A stretch of 64,000 nucleotides of DNA from contig JAAYDZ010000006.1 in assembly GCA_012728975.1 (NCBI GenBank), forward strand, positions 1-64,000. The letters run 5' to 3'. Both the position numbers and the translations under genes were made by a program. Source of the DNA: Bacteroidales bacterium (GTDB lineage: Bacteria; Bacteroidota; Bacteroidia; Bacteroidales; UBA932). Of the stretch, positions 45,367 through 54,297 are shown one piece after another (within the stretch, counting starts at the first letter, position 1; every line of letters starts with the position of its first letter). The notes under the pieces are model-generated. The model did not search any database. It was not told the origin of the DNA and worked only from the letters and a program-made list of their open reading frames with translations.

Positions 45367-45436
45367 TAGTTCAGAGTTCTGAGTATGTAGTCCTGAATCC
45401 TGAGTTTTGAGTTTTGAGTTTCGAATTTCGAATTTC
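45364..45436 (+). repeat. Degenerate heptamer array after the M19 dipeptidase
   Basis: Plus-strand units: TAGTTCA, GAGTTCT, GAGTATG, TAGTCCT, GAATCCT, GAGTTTT, GAGTTTT, GAGTTTC, GAATTTC, GAATTTC, GAGTTAG. It starts at the TGA stop of the dipeptidase gene and runs to the end of the convergent atoE-like gene. Confidence 0.75.
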
Positions 45437-45439
45437 GAG

Positions 45440-46810
45440 TTAGAGAGCCCAGAGTAATAATCCCAAGCTGATAATTATGCCTGATATCAAAAGATTTATC
45501 AGGCAGTAGCCCATGATATCCCTCGCTCCAAGTTTGGCTATTGCGAGCGCAGGAATAGCCCAGAAAGGCTGTATTAGATTGGTCCAGGCATCACCCCAGG
45601 CGATAGCCATTCCTGTGATAGCAGGAGCCACGCCCAAGGTGGCTCCTGCAGGCATCATTATGGGGCCCTGAACGGCCCATTGACCTCCGCCCGAAGGTAC
45701 GAATATATTGACCAGTCCTGCGCTAAGGAAGGTCAGAAGTGGGAAAGTGTGTTCATTGGAAATGCTGACGCAAAGATGGCTGATCTCTCCCGCAAGCGAA
45801 ATACCTTCTACAGAAGTTCCTGTCATTATGCCCATAATACCGGCATAAAAAGGGAATTGTAACAGGATGCCCGCACTGCCTACTGCTGCTTTGTTAAGCG
45901 ATTTGACATATGCGATAGGCGTTTTGTGAAACAATATTCCGAGGAAAAGGAATAGCATTATCACAGAGTTTAAATCTAGAGATTCACCACGTACGAAGAG
46001 CTTCATTATCAGGAAGGCAAAACCCATTAAAGATATGATAATGGAAATCACCATACTGTTTTCGGTCTTCTCGGCAGGGGTTGAAGGTTTGAATGATCTC
46101 TCGTCTTCTTCCTCTTCAAGCAGTTTGGGGTCAACTTCTACCACCTCTTTGCCTTTTGGATGCATAAGTGAATTGACCACGACCAGCGAAATTATTACAA
46201 GTCCTGAAATTGCCAGGTTGTAGATAGATAAAATGGTATTGCTGATCGCAATTGGCTCTGTAACCACACCCATAGTGACAGTAGACAATGCTGCACCCGG
46301 AGTGGCGAGTGCCAGAGGAATGGAACCGGATATTCCTCCGTGCCATACCACAAAGCCGCTATATGCAGATGCAATCAGTAAACGATAATCGACACCGCGC
46401 ATCTTCCTTGCAATGGATTTGGCGAATACGACTCCGATAATAAGACCGAAACCCCAGTTGATCCAGCAGGCCAGTGCCGAAACTAAAGAAACCAAGGCAA
46501 TCGCTCCAACCGGTTTTTTGGGCATTGAAGCCAGTTTGTCAAGTCCCTTTTTTATGGTAGGGGCATCGGCCAAAGTAGAACCGCATACCAGTACGAGTGC
46601 CATTTGCATAGAAAAGGCAAGCAATCCCCATACACCATTACCCCAATTGGTCAATACTTCCAGCGGTGTCTGTCTACATACGGGTATAGCCACCGCAAAT
46701 GAAATAAAAGTCAGAAGCAGAGCGAAAATAAAGGGCTCCGGCAAATATCTTTGTACTACGCGTACACTGGCGTTGACTATTTTTCTGAACATGATACCGG
46801 CTTTTGACAA
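45440..46810 (-). CDS. AtoE-family short-chain fatty acid transporter
   Basis: A 456-residue multi-spanning membrane protein. RVVQRYLPEPFIFALLLTF at the N-terminus, NWGNGVWGLLAFSMQMALVLVCGSTLA, VVWHGGISGSIPLALATPG, and the C-terminal FVPSGGGQWAVQGPIMMPA are characteristic of the AtoE/TIGR00366 family, linked to short-chain fatty acid uptake. Charged loop KEVVEVDPKLLEEEEDERS lies mid-protein. An ATG 18 nt inside is possible as start. In an amino-acid fermenter it may handle butyrate or branched-chain acids. Confidence 0.88.
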   Translation of the reverse strand: MSKAGIMFRKIVNASVRVVQRYLPEPFIFALLLTFISFAVAIPVCRQTPLEVLTNWGNGVWGLLAFSMQMALVLVCGSTLADAPTIKKGLDKLASMPKKPVGAIALVSLVSALACWINWGFGLIIGVVFAKSIARKMRGVDYRLLIASAYSGFVVWHGGISGSIPLALATPGAALSTVTMGVVTEPIAISNTILSIYNLAISGLVIISLVVVNSLMHPKGKEVVEVDPKLLEEEEDERSFKPSTPAEKTENSMVISIIISLMGFAFLIMKLFVRGESLDLNSVIMLFLFLGILFHKTPIAYVKSLNKAAVGSAGILLQFPFYAGIMGIMTGTSVEGISLAGEISHLCVSISNEHTFPLLTFLSAGLVNIFVPSGGGQWAVQGPIMMPAGATLGVAPAITGMAIAWGDAWTNLIQPFWAIPALAIAKLGARDIMGYCLINLLISGIIISLGLLLWAL

Positions 46811-46889
46811 TTAATTTTCAAAGTTAGTTTAAATTAAATATTTTTGTGCACTAAATCCAAAAGATAACCGACCTAATTTAACATTTCAG

Positions 46890-48614
46890 ATGAAAACCAG
46901 ACTGACACAGCTCTTCAGACCTAAGTTTTTTGAACTTTTCAAGAAAGGTAATTATAGTAAAGAGACCTTCATACAGGATTTTATTGCAGGTGTAATAGTG
47001 GGTATTGTTGCTTTGCCGTTGGCAATTGCTTTCGGTATTGCCTCCGGAGTTACTCCTCAACAAGGTCTGATTACTGCTGTTGTTGCCGGTTTTCTTACCT
47101 CCTTACTGGGAGGTTCCAATTTTCTGATTGGGGGTCCTACCGGAGCATTCATCGTAATTGTAGCCGGTATTGTTGGTGACTTCGGAATTCAGGGTTTGAT
47201 AATATCCACCATTTTGGCCGGAATAATGCTTGTCCTGATGGGTGTGTTCAAGCTGGGTACTTTGATTAAGTTCATACCGTATCCCATTGTTATAGGCTTT
47301 ACATCAGGTATTGCCGTGACTATCTTCTCCACCCAGATTAAAGATTTCTTTGGGTTGACCATAGCTGAGGTTCCTTCCAGTTTTATCGCTAAATGGGGTT
47401 GCTATTTCAGCAATCTGGGTTCGATTTCCATTGCAGAGACCTTGATGTCACTCTTTTGCCTTGCAATAATTATTTTCTGGCCACGAGTGACGAAAAAAGT
47501 TCCAGGATCACTTATTGCAATTATTGTTGGAACATTTATTTCGCTACTGCTTTCCCGTTTTGCAGGCATCGAATTTGCCACAATCGGCAGTAAATTTCCC
47601 GAACTGGCGGGAGGAATAGCTATTCCCCAGCCTGTAGCTCCAAAAATCACTCTTGATACTGCTGTCAAACTCTTTCAACCCGCATTTACCATTGCCTTTC
47701 TCTGTGCAATAGAGTCGCTTCTTGCTGCAATGGTTGCAGATGGTGCCACCGGCAAACGTCACAACTCCAATACCGAGCTTATAGGACAAGGTATAACAAA
47801 CATTATAACTCCTCTTTTCGGCGGTATCCCGGCAACCGGAGCCCTTGCACGTACAATGACCAATATCAATAACGGTGGAAAAACTCCTGTTGCAGGTATT
47901 ATTCACTCCCTCGTGCTGCTGTTGATTTTCCTATTCCTCATGCCCTATGCTGTATATATTCCTCTCTCTTGCCTTGCTGCAATCCTTGTGATGGTGGCCT
48001 ACAATATGAGTGAGTGGAGGACATTCAAGTATCTGCTCAAAGGAGACAGAGCGGATGTGATAGTGTTATTGATTACTTTTTTCCTGACTGTTTTGGTTGA
48101 TTTGACAGTTGCTATTGAGGTGGGTCTCTTGATGGCTATCATCCTCTTTGTTAAACGTGTTTCCGAGACCTCATCCATCACGGTTCTTGAGAGCGATTAT
48201 TTAGCTGCAACCGAAAATGAAGAGAAGGCTGTGCTTGAGAATATAGAACAACTTAATGTTCCTAAAAGCGTAGAGATTTTTGAAATAGACGGACCCTTCT
48301 TTTTCGGGCTTGCAAACAAGATGGACGAGCTCGACCGCCAAACCAAAGAAGATGTTGTCAAAGTACGTATTATACGTATGCGCAAGGTGCCTTTCATTGA
48401 TTCGACAGGAATCAATAACCTTCGCAGCCTTTACCAACGTTCAAAAAAGTCCGGCATCCAGGTTATTCTCTCCGGAGTCCAGGAGACCGTATATGACTCA
48501 ATAGAAAAGTTCGGCCTACTTCATGAAATAGGGCAAGAGTATGTTTTTCCCCATATTATCCCTGCTTTGGCCAAAGCCACAGAGATGGTGATGGTGAGCG
48601 AACAGAAAGAGTAA
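46890..48614 (+). CDS. SulP-family inorganic anion transporter with STAS domain
   Basis: A 574-residue transporter. The N-terminal SulP core starts with FIQDFIAGVIVGIVALPLAIAFGIASG and contains FLIGGPTGAFIVIVAGI and PATGALARTMTNINNGGKTPVAGI; the cytosolic STAS domain from about 450 has VEIFEIDGPFFFGLANKMDEL and RMRKVPFIDSTGINNL. Substrates in the family include sulfate and bicarbonate. It is convergent with the cysteate-synthase-like gene, 16 nt apart at their 3' ends, so a sulfur link is suggestive only. Confidence 0.93.
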   Translation: MKTRLTQLFRPKFFELFKKGNYSKETFIQDFIAGVIVGIVALPLAIAFGIASGVTPQQGLITAVVAGFLTSLLGGSNFLIGGPTGAFIVIVAGIVGDFGIQGLIISTILAGIMLVLMGVFKLGTLIKFIPYPIVIGFTSGIAVTIFSTQIKDFFGLTIAEVPSSFIAKWGCYFSNLGSISIAETLMSLFCLAIIIFWPRVTKKVPGSLIAIIVGTFISLLLSRFAGIEFATIGSKFPELAGGIAIPQPVAPKITLDTAVKLFQPAFTIAFLCAIESLLAAMVADGATGKRHNSNTELIGQGITNIITPLFGGIPATGALARTMTNINNGGKTPVAGIIHSLVLLLIFLFLMPYAVYIPLSCLAAILVMVAYNMSEWRTFKYLLKGDRADVIVLLITFFLTVLVDLTVAIEVGLLMAIILFVKRVSETSSITVLESDYLAATENEEKAVLENIEQLNVPKSVEIFEIDGPFFFGLANKMDELDRQTKEDVVKVRIIRMRKVPFIDSTGINNLRSLYQRSKKSGIQVILSGVQETVYDSIEKFGLLHEIGQEYVFPHIIPALAKATEMVMVSEQKE

Positions 48615-48630
48615 TCTACTCTTTCAGGAA

Positions 48631-49917
48631 TTACTTAAATAGATTTTCAACTCTGGTGATTATCCCTTTATCTGAGGCCATGCCGATAAGGGATGGCTTG
48701 AGGTAAACAACCCTGTGGTCACGTTTGAAACGCTCTTCTCCTCCGCCTGTAATATTGAGCATGGTAATCGCATCTTTCGGCATTTTGCCTGCATTGAAAG
48801 CATTGATCATACCTTTCGTAGCAACGGCAGAGGCAGGATGGATGTCAATTCCCTCGGTACGCAGGAAAAGTGCCTGCATCTCTTTTATATCATTGTTATC
48901 CGCCAGCTCAACATCGCCTCCTGCATCGCACATTGCATCATAGAGGCCTCCGCACACTGCGTATGGGGGTCTTCTATTGGAAAGCACCTTGGCATCTATT
49001 GCTGTCGCTTTGATGCGTGCCTCTTCGTCATCCATTGGCAGAAGGGTTTTGCTTCCGGCTTTCCATGCATCATACATGGGAGTGAAAGGAATATTTTGAG
49101 AAGGGAAAAGCTTCATCTTATGGTTACCGAAACGGCCATCCTCTATCAAACGCAGATTGGCTTCCCATGCAGCAATAGCACCCGTACCGCTACCTATTGA
49201 TTGGAAATAACAATCGGGAATACGGCCGATTACTTCGGCTGCGGAAAGCACAGTCGTAGCCATACCATCTCTGCGGGCTACATTCTTTGCCCCGCCCTCG
49301 GCAAAAAACATTTCGGATGTACAGACTTTGTCGGCAAGTGCAATAGCGTCATAATAGTCGCTCCCTTTTGGTGAGCAGATAAGTTTAACACAGTCGTTGA
49401 TCGGCTTATCAAACCACAAAGCATCAATATTGTCTTCAGGAACACTTAAGAGTAACGGAATGTTGTTTTCAGAGCAGACTTTTGCAAATGCTCTAGCCGT
49501 GTTACCTGCCGAAGCCACTACCAATACTCCTTTCTTATTGTGAGAGAGTCTGCCACATACGGAATAGGCCTCTGTCTCCTTAAATGAACCTGTAGTCATG
49601 AAGGCATTTTTTTCAGGCCAATAGCCTGAAAAAGAAATATAGAGATTGGGAAGACCAAGCTCCGAAGCAAGAGCTTCGCTTTTATAGGTCTGAGTAGCAG
49701 AGGAACCTTTAAGTGTATGATTTATTGGAAGCCAGTCGGCAAAACGGTAGATGCCCTCTTTCTGATCTCCAAAGTCTATCTGTTTTTTTTCATAAATAGC
49801 TCTTATGAGTGAGGGCTCCGTACCCTGCGGGTCTGAAAGTAGCCATCCCGTATCCTCAAATCTGCGGCCTGTAGCCAAATTTTCAAGTACGTACTTTGTG
49901 GGTTTGAAATTTTTCAT
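48631..49917 (-). CDS. Cysteate-synthase-like PLP enzyme (threonine synthase fold)
   Basis: A 428-residue fold-type-II PLP enzyme. GSFKETEAY holds the Schiff-base lysine (Lys113) and SAGNTARAFAKVC the phosphate-binding region. The segments YEKKQIDF, YRFADWLPI and YISFSGYWPEKNAFM resemble cysteate synthase (phosphoserine + sulfite to L-cysteate) more than true threonine synthase, as recalled from that family. Cysteate feeds coenzyme M synthesis in Methanosarcina and sulfonolipids in some Bacteroidota. Its neighbours, an Hdr/Qmo-like operon upstream on the same strand and a SulP anion transporter convergent with it, fit a sulfur role. Threonine synthase remains the alternative. Confidence 0.65.
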   Translation of the reverse strand: MKNFKPTKYVLENLATGRRFEDTGWLLSDPQGTEPSLIRAIYEKKQIDFGDQKEGIYRFADWLPINHTLKGSSATQTYKSEALASELGLPNLYISFSGYWPEKNAFMTTGSFKETEAYSVCGRLSHNKKGVLVVASAGNTARAFAKVCSENNIPLLLSVPEDNIDALWFDKPINDCVKLICSPKGSDYYDAIALADKVCTSEMFFAEGGAKNVARRDGMATTVLSAAEVIGRIPDCYFQSIGSGTGAIAAWEANLRLIEDGRFGNHKMKLFPSQNIPFTPMYDAWKAGSKTLLPMDDEEARIKATAIDAKVLSNRRPPYAVCGGLYDAMCDAGGDVELADNNDIKEMQALFLRTEGIDIHPASAVATKGMINAFNAGKMPKDAITMLNITGGGEERFKRDHRVVYLKPSLIGMASDKGIITRVENLFK

Positions 49918-49970
49918 ATCTCTCTTATTTTATTACACATTACTTTATCTTTTCATCCTTTCCTTTGATT

Positions 49971-50030
49971 CTACATACTACCCACTACATACTACCCACT
50001 ACACACTACCCACTACCCACTACATACTAT
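49971..50030 (-). repeat. Heptamer array overlapping the 3' end of the Hdr-like gene
   Basis: Minus-strand units: TAGTATG, TAGTGGG, TAGTGGG, TAGTGTG, TAGTGGG, TAGTATG, TAGTGGG, TAGTATG. The array starts inside the coding region of the upstream gene; its last codons (VCSG and TAG stop at 50013-50015) are made of repeat sequence. Confidence 0.9.
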
Positions 50031-51842
50031 ATTGTCGGCAATAACCTGGGCAAAGTCGACTACTTTAACCTCCGATTGCCTGCTGAAGGTCTTCATACAG
50101 AGCGGGCAGGCAGTCACAATCCTGTCGGGAGAGTTGGCCATAAGATTGCGGATGGAGTTTTCCGTGATACGCCCTCTCTCTTCATGTGTGAGAGTGAGAC
50201 TGCCAAGAGAACCGCCACAGCATATGCTCTCTTTGCGCTCTTTAGCAGCCGGTACCAGGTCGGCGACCCTTGCCAGAGCCTTGCGGGGAGCATCATAAAT
50301 ACCGCAACCACGTCCAAGCTCACAGGGATCATGGTACACATATTTGAGCTCCTGTTTCTTCAAATTTATGACTCCTTCGGCAGCCAGTTGCTCGAAGTAC
50401 TCAGTATAGTGCAGCACCTGCACTCCTTGCAGTTCATATTCCTCCTTGAATATTCTGTAACAGATAGCACAAGATACTAATAGTATCGGCGCACCGCTTT
50501 CCTTTATAATCTGAGTATTCTTCTCTATGAGTGCCTTTGCCTCTTCGGTACGACCCGAGAGCAGCAGCGGTCTTCCGCAACAGACAGTCCCATTCGCATC
50601 CATCAGCGTGAAATCTATCCCAGCCGTTGTGAGCACTTTCTGTATTGATTGTGATATCGTCGGTGTTAAAGAGCTCATACAGCCTGCATAATAGAGCACT
50701 TTCTCTCCACCTACCGAGATCGCCGATGTCAGAGCATCGTTGGGGATTTTATCCAGATAGCTGAAATCTTGTTCTATATTGTAGTGCTGTTGTTTGCGGA
50801 GTGCAAGGCGCAGGTCAATGGCAGATATGTTTATAGGGCATAGGACTGAACACTTGCCACACATCAGGCACTTGTCAGCAATGGCAAGCGCACGCGGTTG
50901 GTTTCTTCGTTTGACCTGCCTTACGTAATAGACAGTAGTATTTTTGAGTCCAGCCTTGTCTACGCTCATTGGGCAAGCGTCCAGACAGACTCCACAGCTT
51001 GGGCAGGAGTATAGCTCTGCCAGAGCATAGCCCTTGCGCGGTCTGCGTACTCTGATACCTGCATTCTTGAGAGGAATCAGGAAGAATTCCGCGGGAATAT
51101 GCATATATCGGGTAAATGGCAGTACCATCATAAAGGTACCCAGTGCTATAGAGTAGGCCCACCAGGCGATCGTAAAGTTCTCCGGTTTGCTGAGAATGCT
51201 GGCAAAGAGCCAATTGACAGGTACAGTGAGAAAACTGCCTCCGCCGACACCTGCGGTAAATCCTTCGGCTATCAGCCTCAGTGGAAATATTGCCCAAAGA
51301 GAATAGAGTCCGACCCGATCCAAAAGGGTCAGCTTTGTGGTCCTCCTCATTCCCATCAGTTGGGAACGGAAACGCTTGATGATTGCCAGAATTATACCGC
51401 TGAGTACTACCAGAAGGAAAAAGTCCATAAGGAAGAAGAGTAGTGAACCCTTTAAAGTTGTACTCTCAACTGCCATGAAATAGCGGAAAAATATAGGATA
51501 GTAAAACAATCCGCCCCTTTCGGGAATATACAGGAAGGTCTCAATATGCCCGATTACGATGAGCATAAACCAGCCGAAAGCTATACTGGAGTGCATATAT
51601 CCCAGTACCTTGTTACGTCTCCAGAGCTTAACGTGCAAAAGACAATCGCCGAACCAGTCACGAATATTCTTTCCCATTATCACAGGATTAACCAATGACT
51701 TGTAGAATTTGATACGATCTTTGCGTTCGAGCTGGACCATTATCTTTAAAACGCCGATAATGCACCATAGTAGAACGAATATCATCCCCACCATGAAAGG
51801 GAGTACAAAGTGGTCAAACCCTGATATGAACCTCTCTCTCAT
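50013..51842 (-). CDS. Membrane-bound Hdr-like iron-sulfur oxidoreductase (HdrE/HdrD-like fusion)
   Basis: A 609-residue protein. The N-terminal third has about five membrane helices with histidines in GYMHSSIAFGWFMLIVIGHIE, a NarI/HdrE-like cytochrome b pattern. Next come two [4Fe-4S] motifs, CPSCGVCLDACP and CLMCGKCSVLCP, then two CCG domains (YYAGCMSS..CCGRP..CAIC; YHDPCELGRG..CCGGSLG..CPLC). This is the HdrD/GlpC/DsrK architecture, which couples a quinone pool to a cytosolic disulfide-type or iron-sulfur site. It is last of a five-gene operon. The final residues VCSG are encoded by the heptamer array, so the native C-terminus may have been altered. Confidence 0.82.
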   Translation of the reverse strand: MRERFISGFDHFVLPFMVGMIFVLLWCIIGVLKIMVQLERKDRIKFYKSLVNPVIMGKNIRDWFGDCLLHVKLWRRNKVLGYMHSSIAFGWFMLIVIGHIETFLYIPERGGLFYYPIFFRYFMAVESTTLKGSLLFFLMDFFLLVVLSGIILAIIKRFRSQLMGMRRTTKLTLLDRVGLYSLWAIFPLRLIAEGFTAGVGGGSFLTVPVNWLFASILSKPENFTIAWWAYSIALGTFMMVLPFTRYMHIPAEFFLIPLKNAGIRVRRPRKGYALAELYSCPSCGVCLDACPMSVDKAGLKNTTVYYVRQVKRRNQPRALAIADKCLMCGKCSVLCPINISAIDLRLALRKQQHYNIEQDFSYLDKIPNDALTSAISVGGEKVLYYAGCMSSLTPTISQSIQKVLTTAGIDFTLMDANGTVCCGRPLLLSGRTEEAKALIEKNTQIIKESGAPILLVSCAICYRIFKEEYELQGVQVLHYTEYFEQLAAEGVINLKKQELKYVYHDPCELGRGCGIYDAPRKALARVADLVPAAKERKESICCGGSLGSLTLTHEERGRITENSIRNLMANSPDRIVTACPLCMKTFSRQSEVKVVDFAQVIADNIVCSG

Positions 51843-51849
51843 AATAACG

Positions 51850-52176
51850 TCAGATATTGTATATTTTACAAATTGAAAGAATCAGGTGCCGTGTATTGAT
51901 ACCTCTCGGGCATACGATATAGCATTTGCCGCAAAGCATACAGGACTTGAGTTGTGGAAGCACATCCTCCTGCTGTCCGCGTTGAAGGCAGAGCAAGACT
52001 TTTCTCAGATTGACATCTGTAAAAACACCTGCAGTACAACTGGCAGCGCAAGATCCGCATGACATACATTTTATGGCATCAGGTTCTAAGGCACACAATT
52101 CATCAAACAGACTCAGGTCTGCATCGTCGATTTCAATTGTCGAGCTCGGTGTGAGACTATATCCGAAATCTATCAT
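51850..52176 (-). CDS. HdrC-like 4Fe-4S protein
   Basis: A 108-residue protein with two iron-sulfur motifs, CMSCGSCAASC (last residue followed by TAG rather than P) and CMLCGKCYIVCP, arranged as in HdrC. It starts 4 nt inside the HdrA-like gene (ATGA-type overlap) and ends 7 nt before the membrane subunit. It probably passes electrons between the HdrA-like flavoprotein and the membrane protein. Confidence 0.85.
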   Translation of the reverse strand: MIDFGYSLTPSSTIEIDDADLSLFDELCALEPDAIKCMSCGSCAASCTAGVFTDVNLRKVLLCLQRGQQEDVLPQLKSCMLCGKCYIVCPRGINTRHLILSICKIYNI

Positions 52177-53189
52177 TTGGCCTTTTGTTTGAAATAGTTG
52201 TCAATGGCCATAGCTGCCACCCTGGCTTCGTTTAGCGTTTCAGGAATAGTTTTGGGTCCGGTAGCAGCACCGGCAAAGAAAATGCCCTTGCTGTGGCTCT
52301 CTGTGGTTCGGCAAAGCAAATCCCGAGGCATGAAAAATCCATCTTCTCCGGTATGGACTCCTGTCATTGAAGCAATCTCCGGAGTTTCGACGCAGGGAGA
52401 CATGCCTGCCATAAGCACAAGCAGATCCATAGTTATGCGCAAAGGTTTGCCTACAAGAGTATCTTCGGCTTTCACGACAAGTTTTCCATCTATATCTTCG
52501 GAGACCTCTGAAACCCTGCCACGAACAAAGAAGATCCCATATTTACGTTGGGCGTTGAGATAGAGGTCCTCATATTTGCGACCGAACATTCTCAAGTCCA
52601 TATAGAAACAATATATGGTAGCATCCGGATAGAGTTCTTTCATCTCGCAGGCCTGTTTGATAGCTGTTGCACAGCACACTTTGGAGCACTGGCGGTTGCC
52701 CGCTTTTTCATCTCTGGAACCTACACAGTGGACAAATCCTATAACTTTTGGGTCTTGGATCCTTGGGTCTTTCCCTGTGTTGAAAAAATTCTCGAGATCG
52801 GCATTTGTAATAACATGGTTATATATGCCGTAGCCATATTCTTCTTTCTTTTCGGCGGGGAACATTGAAAATCCCGTAGCGAAAAGAATGGCATCCGCTT
52901 GTACTGAAATGCCATTGGAGAAGATGGCTACATATAGATCCTTTAGTTTGTTGATTGAGATGATATTGGTATCTGTAAAGCAGTTAATTCCTTCCAGATC
53001 GGATGTAAGTGAGGTTAGGAGTTCCTTGGTAGACTCTCCATCCGGAAAGAGTTTGTGCCATTTTGCAAGATGTCCTCCCAGACGGGGCTCTTTTTCTATG
53101 AGGATCGGTGTGTGGCCGTAATCGCGTATTCTGTGAGCAGCTTCAATACCGGCAGGACCTCCGCCAATTATAAGTACATTTCGTTTCAT
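52173..53189 (-). CDS. HdrA/QmoA-like FAD oxidoreductase
   Basis: A 338-residue flavoprotein with the dinucleotide motif VLIIGGGPAGIEAAHRI at residues 4-20, LIEKEPRLGGHLAKW, the HdrA cluster motif HCVGSRDE..CSKVCCATAIKQA, and the late FAD site GIFFAGAATGPKTIPET. It is much shorter than methanogen HdrA (about 650) and lacks the extra ferredoxin domains, so it is closer to QmoA of sulfate reducers. It overlaps the next gene by 4 nt and follows the HdrB-like gene by 16 nt. Confidence 0.88.
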   Translation of the reverse strand: MKRNVLIIGGGPAGIEAAHRIRDYGHTPILIEKEPRLGGHLAKWHKLFPDGESTKELLTSLTSDLEGINCFTDTNIISINKLKDLYVAIFSNGISVQADAILFATGFSMFPAEKKEEYGYGIYNHVITNADLENFFNTGKDPRIQDPKVIGFVHCVGSRDEKAGNRQCSKVCCATAIKQACEMKELYPDATIYCFYMDLRMFGRKYEDLYLNAQRKYGIFFVRGRVSEVSEDIDGKLVVKAEDTLVGKPLRITMDLLVLMAGMSPCVETPEIASMTGVHTGEDGFFMPRDLLCRTTESHSKGIFFAGAATGPKTIPETLNEARVAAMAIDNYFKQKAK

Positions 53190-53205
53190 TGAGTCATTTA
53201 TTATA

Positions 53206-54297
53206 TCAACAACACTTGATGTTCATAGGAAATTCCGGCATTTGCAGGAGTTTACCTCCTTTGCCTTTATATTTATCTTTTTTGTTGTATTTGATTCCCA
53301 TTTTGTCCAGTAGAGGCTCTACAGCCACCTGGTGCAATTGAAGTCCCAGGTCCCATGGGTCATATCCCAACACCAGACCGGCAACCTCCTCGTAAGTGAA
53401 CACCGGAATGCCATATCCGTTTTCACCATAGGTCTTACCAGTCTGCTCGGCTATCACATATTGCCATCTGTCCATGAAATAGGGGCATCCGGGACAGTTG
53501 GTGATAATCATGTCGGGCTTGTAGGGTTCCATGGATTCAAACTTTTTGTAGGTATTGGACATTGAATAACCGCGATTGGCTTTAACCAGATATTGTCTGA
53601 AACCAAATCCGCAGCAATGTCTGCGTTCAGGGTAATCTATTACCTCTCCAGCCCATGAATCAATCATGCCGGCAAGAACATAGGGATATTCTGCACCACC
53701 TACACCTTTTGAGGGAAACATTTTAGAATAATGGCATCCTATATGTTCAACAACCCTCAGCGGTTCACCTGTAAATTTGTTGACAAGACGGTGCTTTGCC
53801 CTAGCAGCTATCTCGTTGCGGAACTTGTAGATGATGTCACTTGCGTGAGCCAGGTATTCCGGCTTCGTCAATTCTCGTCTGCATGATTTCCATAGATGTT
53901 CCCGGATTTTTGCTTCTAAATCGGGAAAAGTTCTCCAGTCTTCAAGCACTTCGGTATAGAGACCGAATGAGGTTATACAGGAGCAAACATAGTTTTTGTA
54001 GCCGTGTTCACCCATCAGAGCAAATTGGCGCGCGATAATGGTCATCATCGTTTCTTGTGGTAGGGCCTCTGCGTGGTATGCAATGCCTCCGCAAGTAGTG
54101 TGGTGTTCAGTTTCGAAGAAGTCTTTCTCCAGTTTGTTGCGACAAATATCAAGAAATGCAACTTCAGATCCCGGGAAAAACCCTTGTCGTATGCAGCTTC
54201 TCACATAGAACCAGTGGTCATCAGGAATCTCTTTCTGATAGTCTGACCATATTTTCTGTTTTCCTTGAAATATCATTTCAATGCTGTTTAAAATCAA
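53206..54297 (-). CDS. HdrB-like CCG-domain protein
   Basis: A 363-residue protein. The C-terminal CCG domain is complete: HIGCHYSKMFP, RRHCCGFGF and NCPGCPYFMD, the residues that bind the noncubane [4Fe-4S] site in HdrB. The N-terminal copy is degenerate: ICRNKLE, TTCGGIAYH (one Cys instead of two) and CSCITS. The tail ends IKCC. HdrB is the disulfide-reducing subunit in methanogens; here the substrate is unknown. It overlaps the HdrC-like gene upstream by 4 nt. Confidence 0.85.
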   Translation of the reverse strand: MILNSIEMIFQGKQKIWSDYQKEIPDDHWFYVRSCIRQGFFPGSEVAFLDICRNKLEKDFFETEHHTTCGGIAYHAEALPQETMMTIIARQFALMGEHGYKNYVCSCITSFGLYTEVLEDWRTFPDLEAKIREHLWKSCRRELTKPEYLAHASDIIYKFRNEIAARAKHRLVNKFTGEPLRVVEHIGCHYSKMFPSKGVGGAEYPYVLAGMIDSWAGEVIDYPERRHCCGFGFRQYLVKANRGYSMSNTYKKFESMEPYKPDMIITNCPGCPYFMDRWQYVIAEQTGKTYGENGYGIPVFTYEEVAGLVLGYDPWDLGLQLHQVAVEPLLDKMGIKYNKKDKYKGKGGKLLQMPEFPMNIKCC

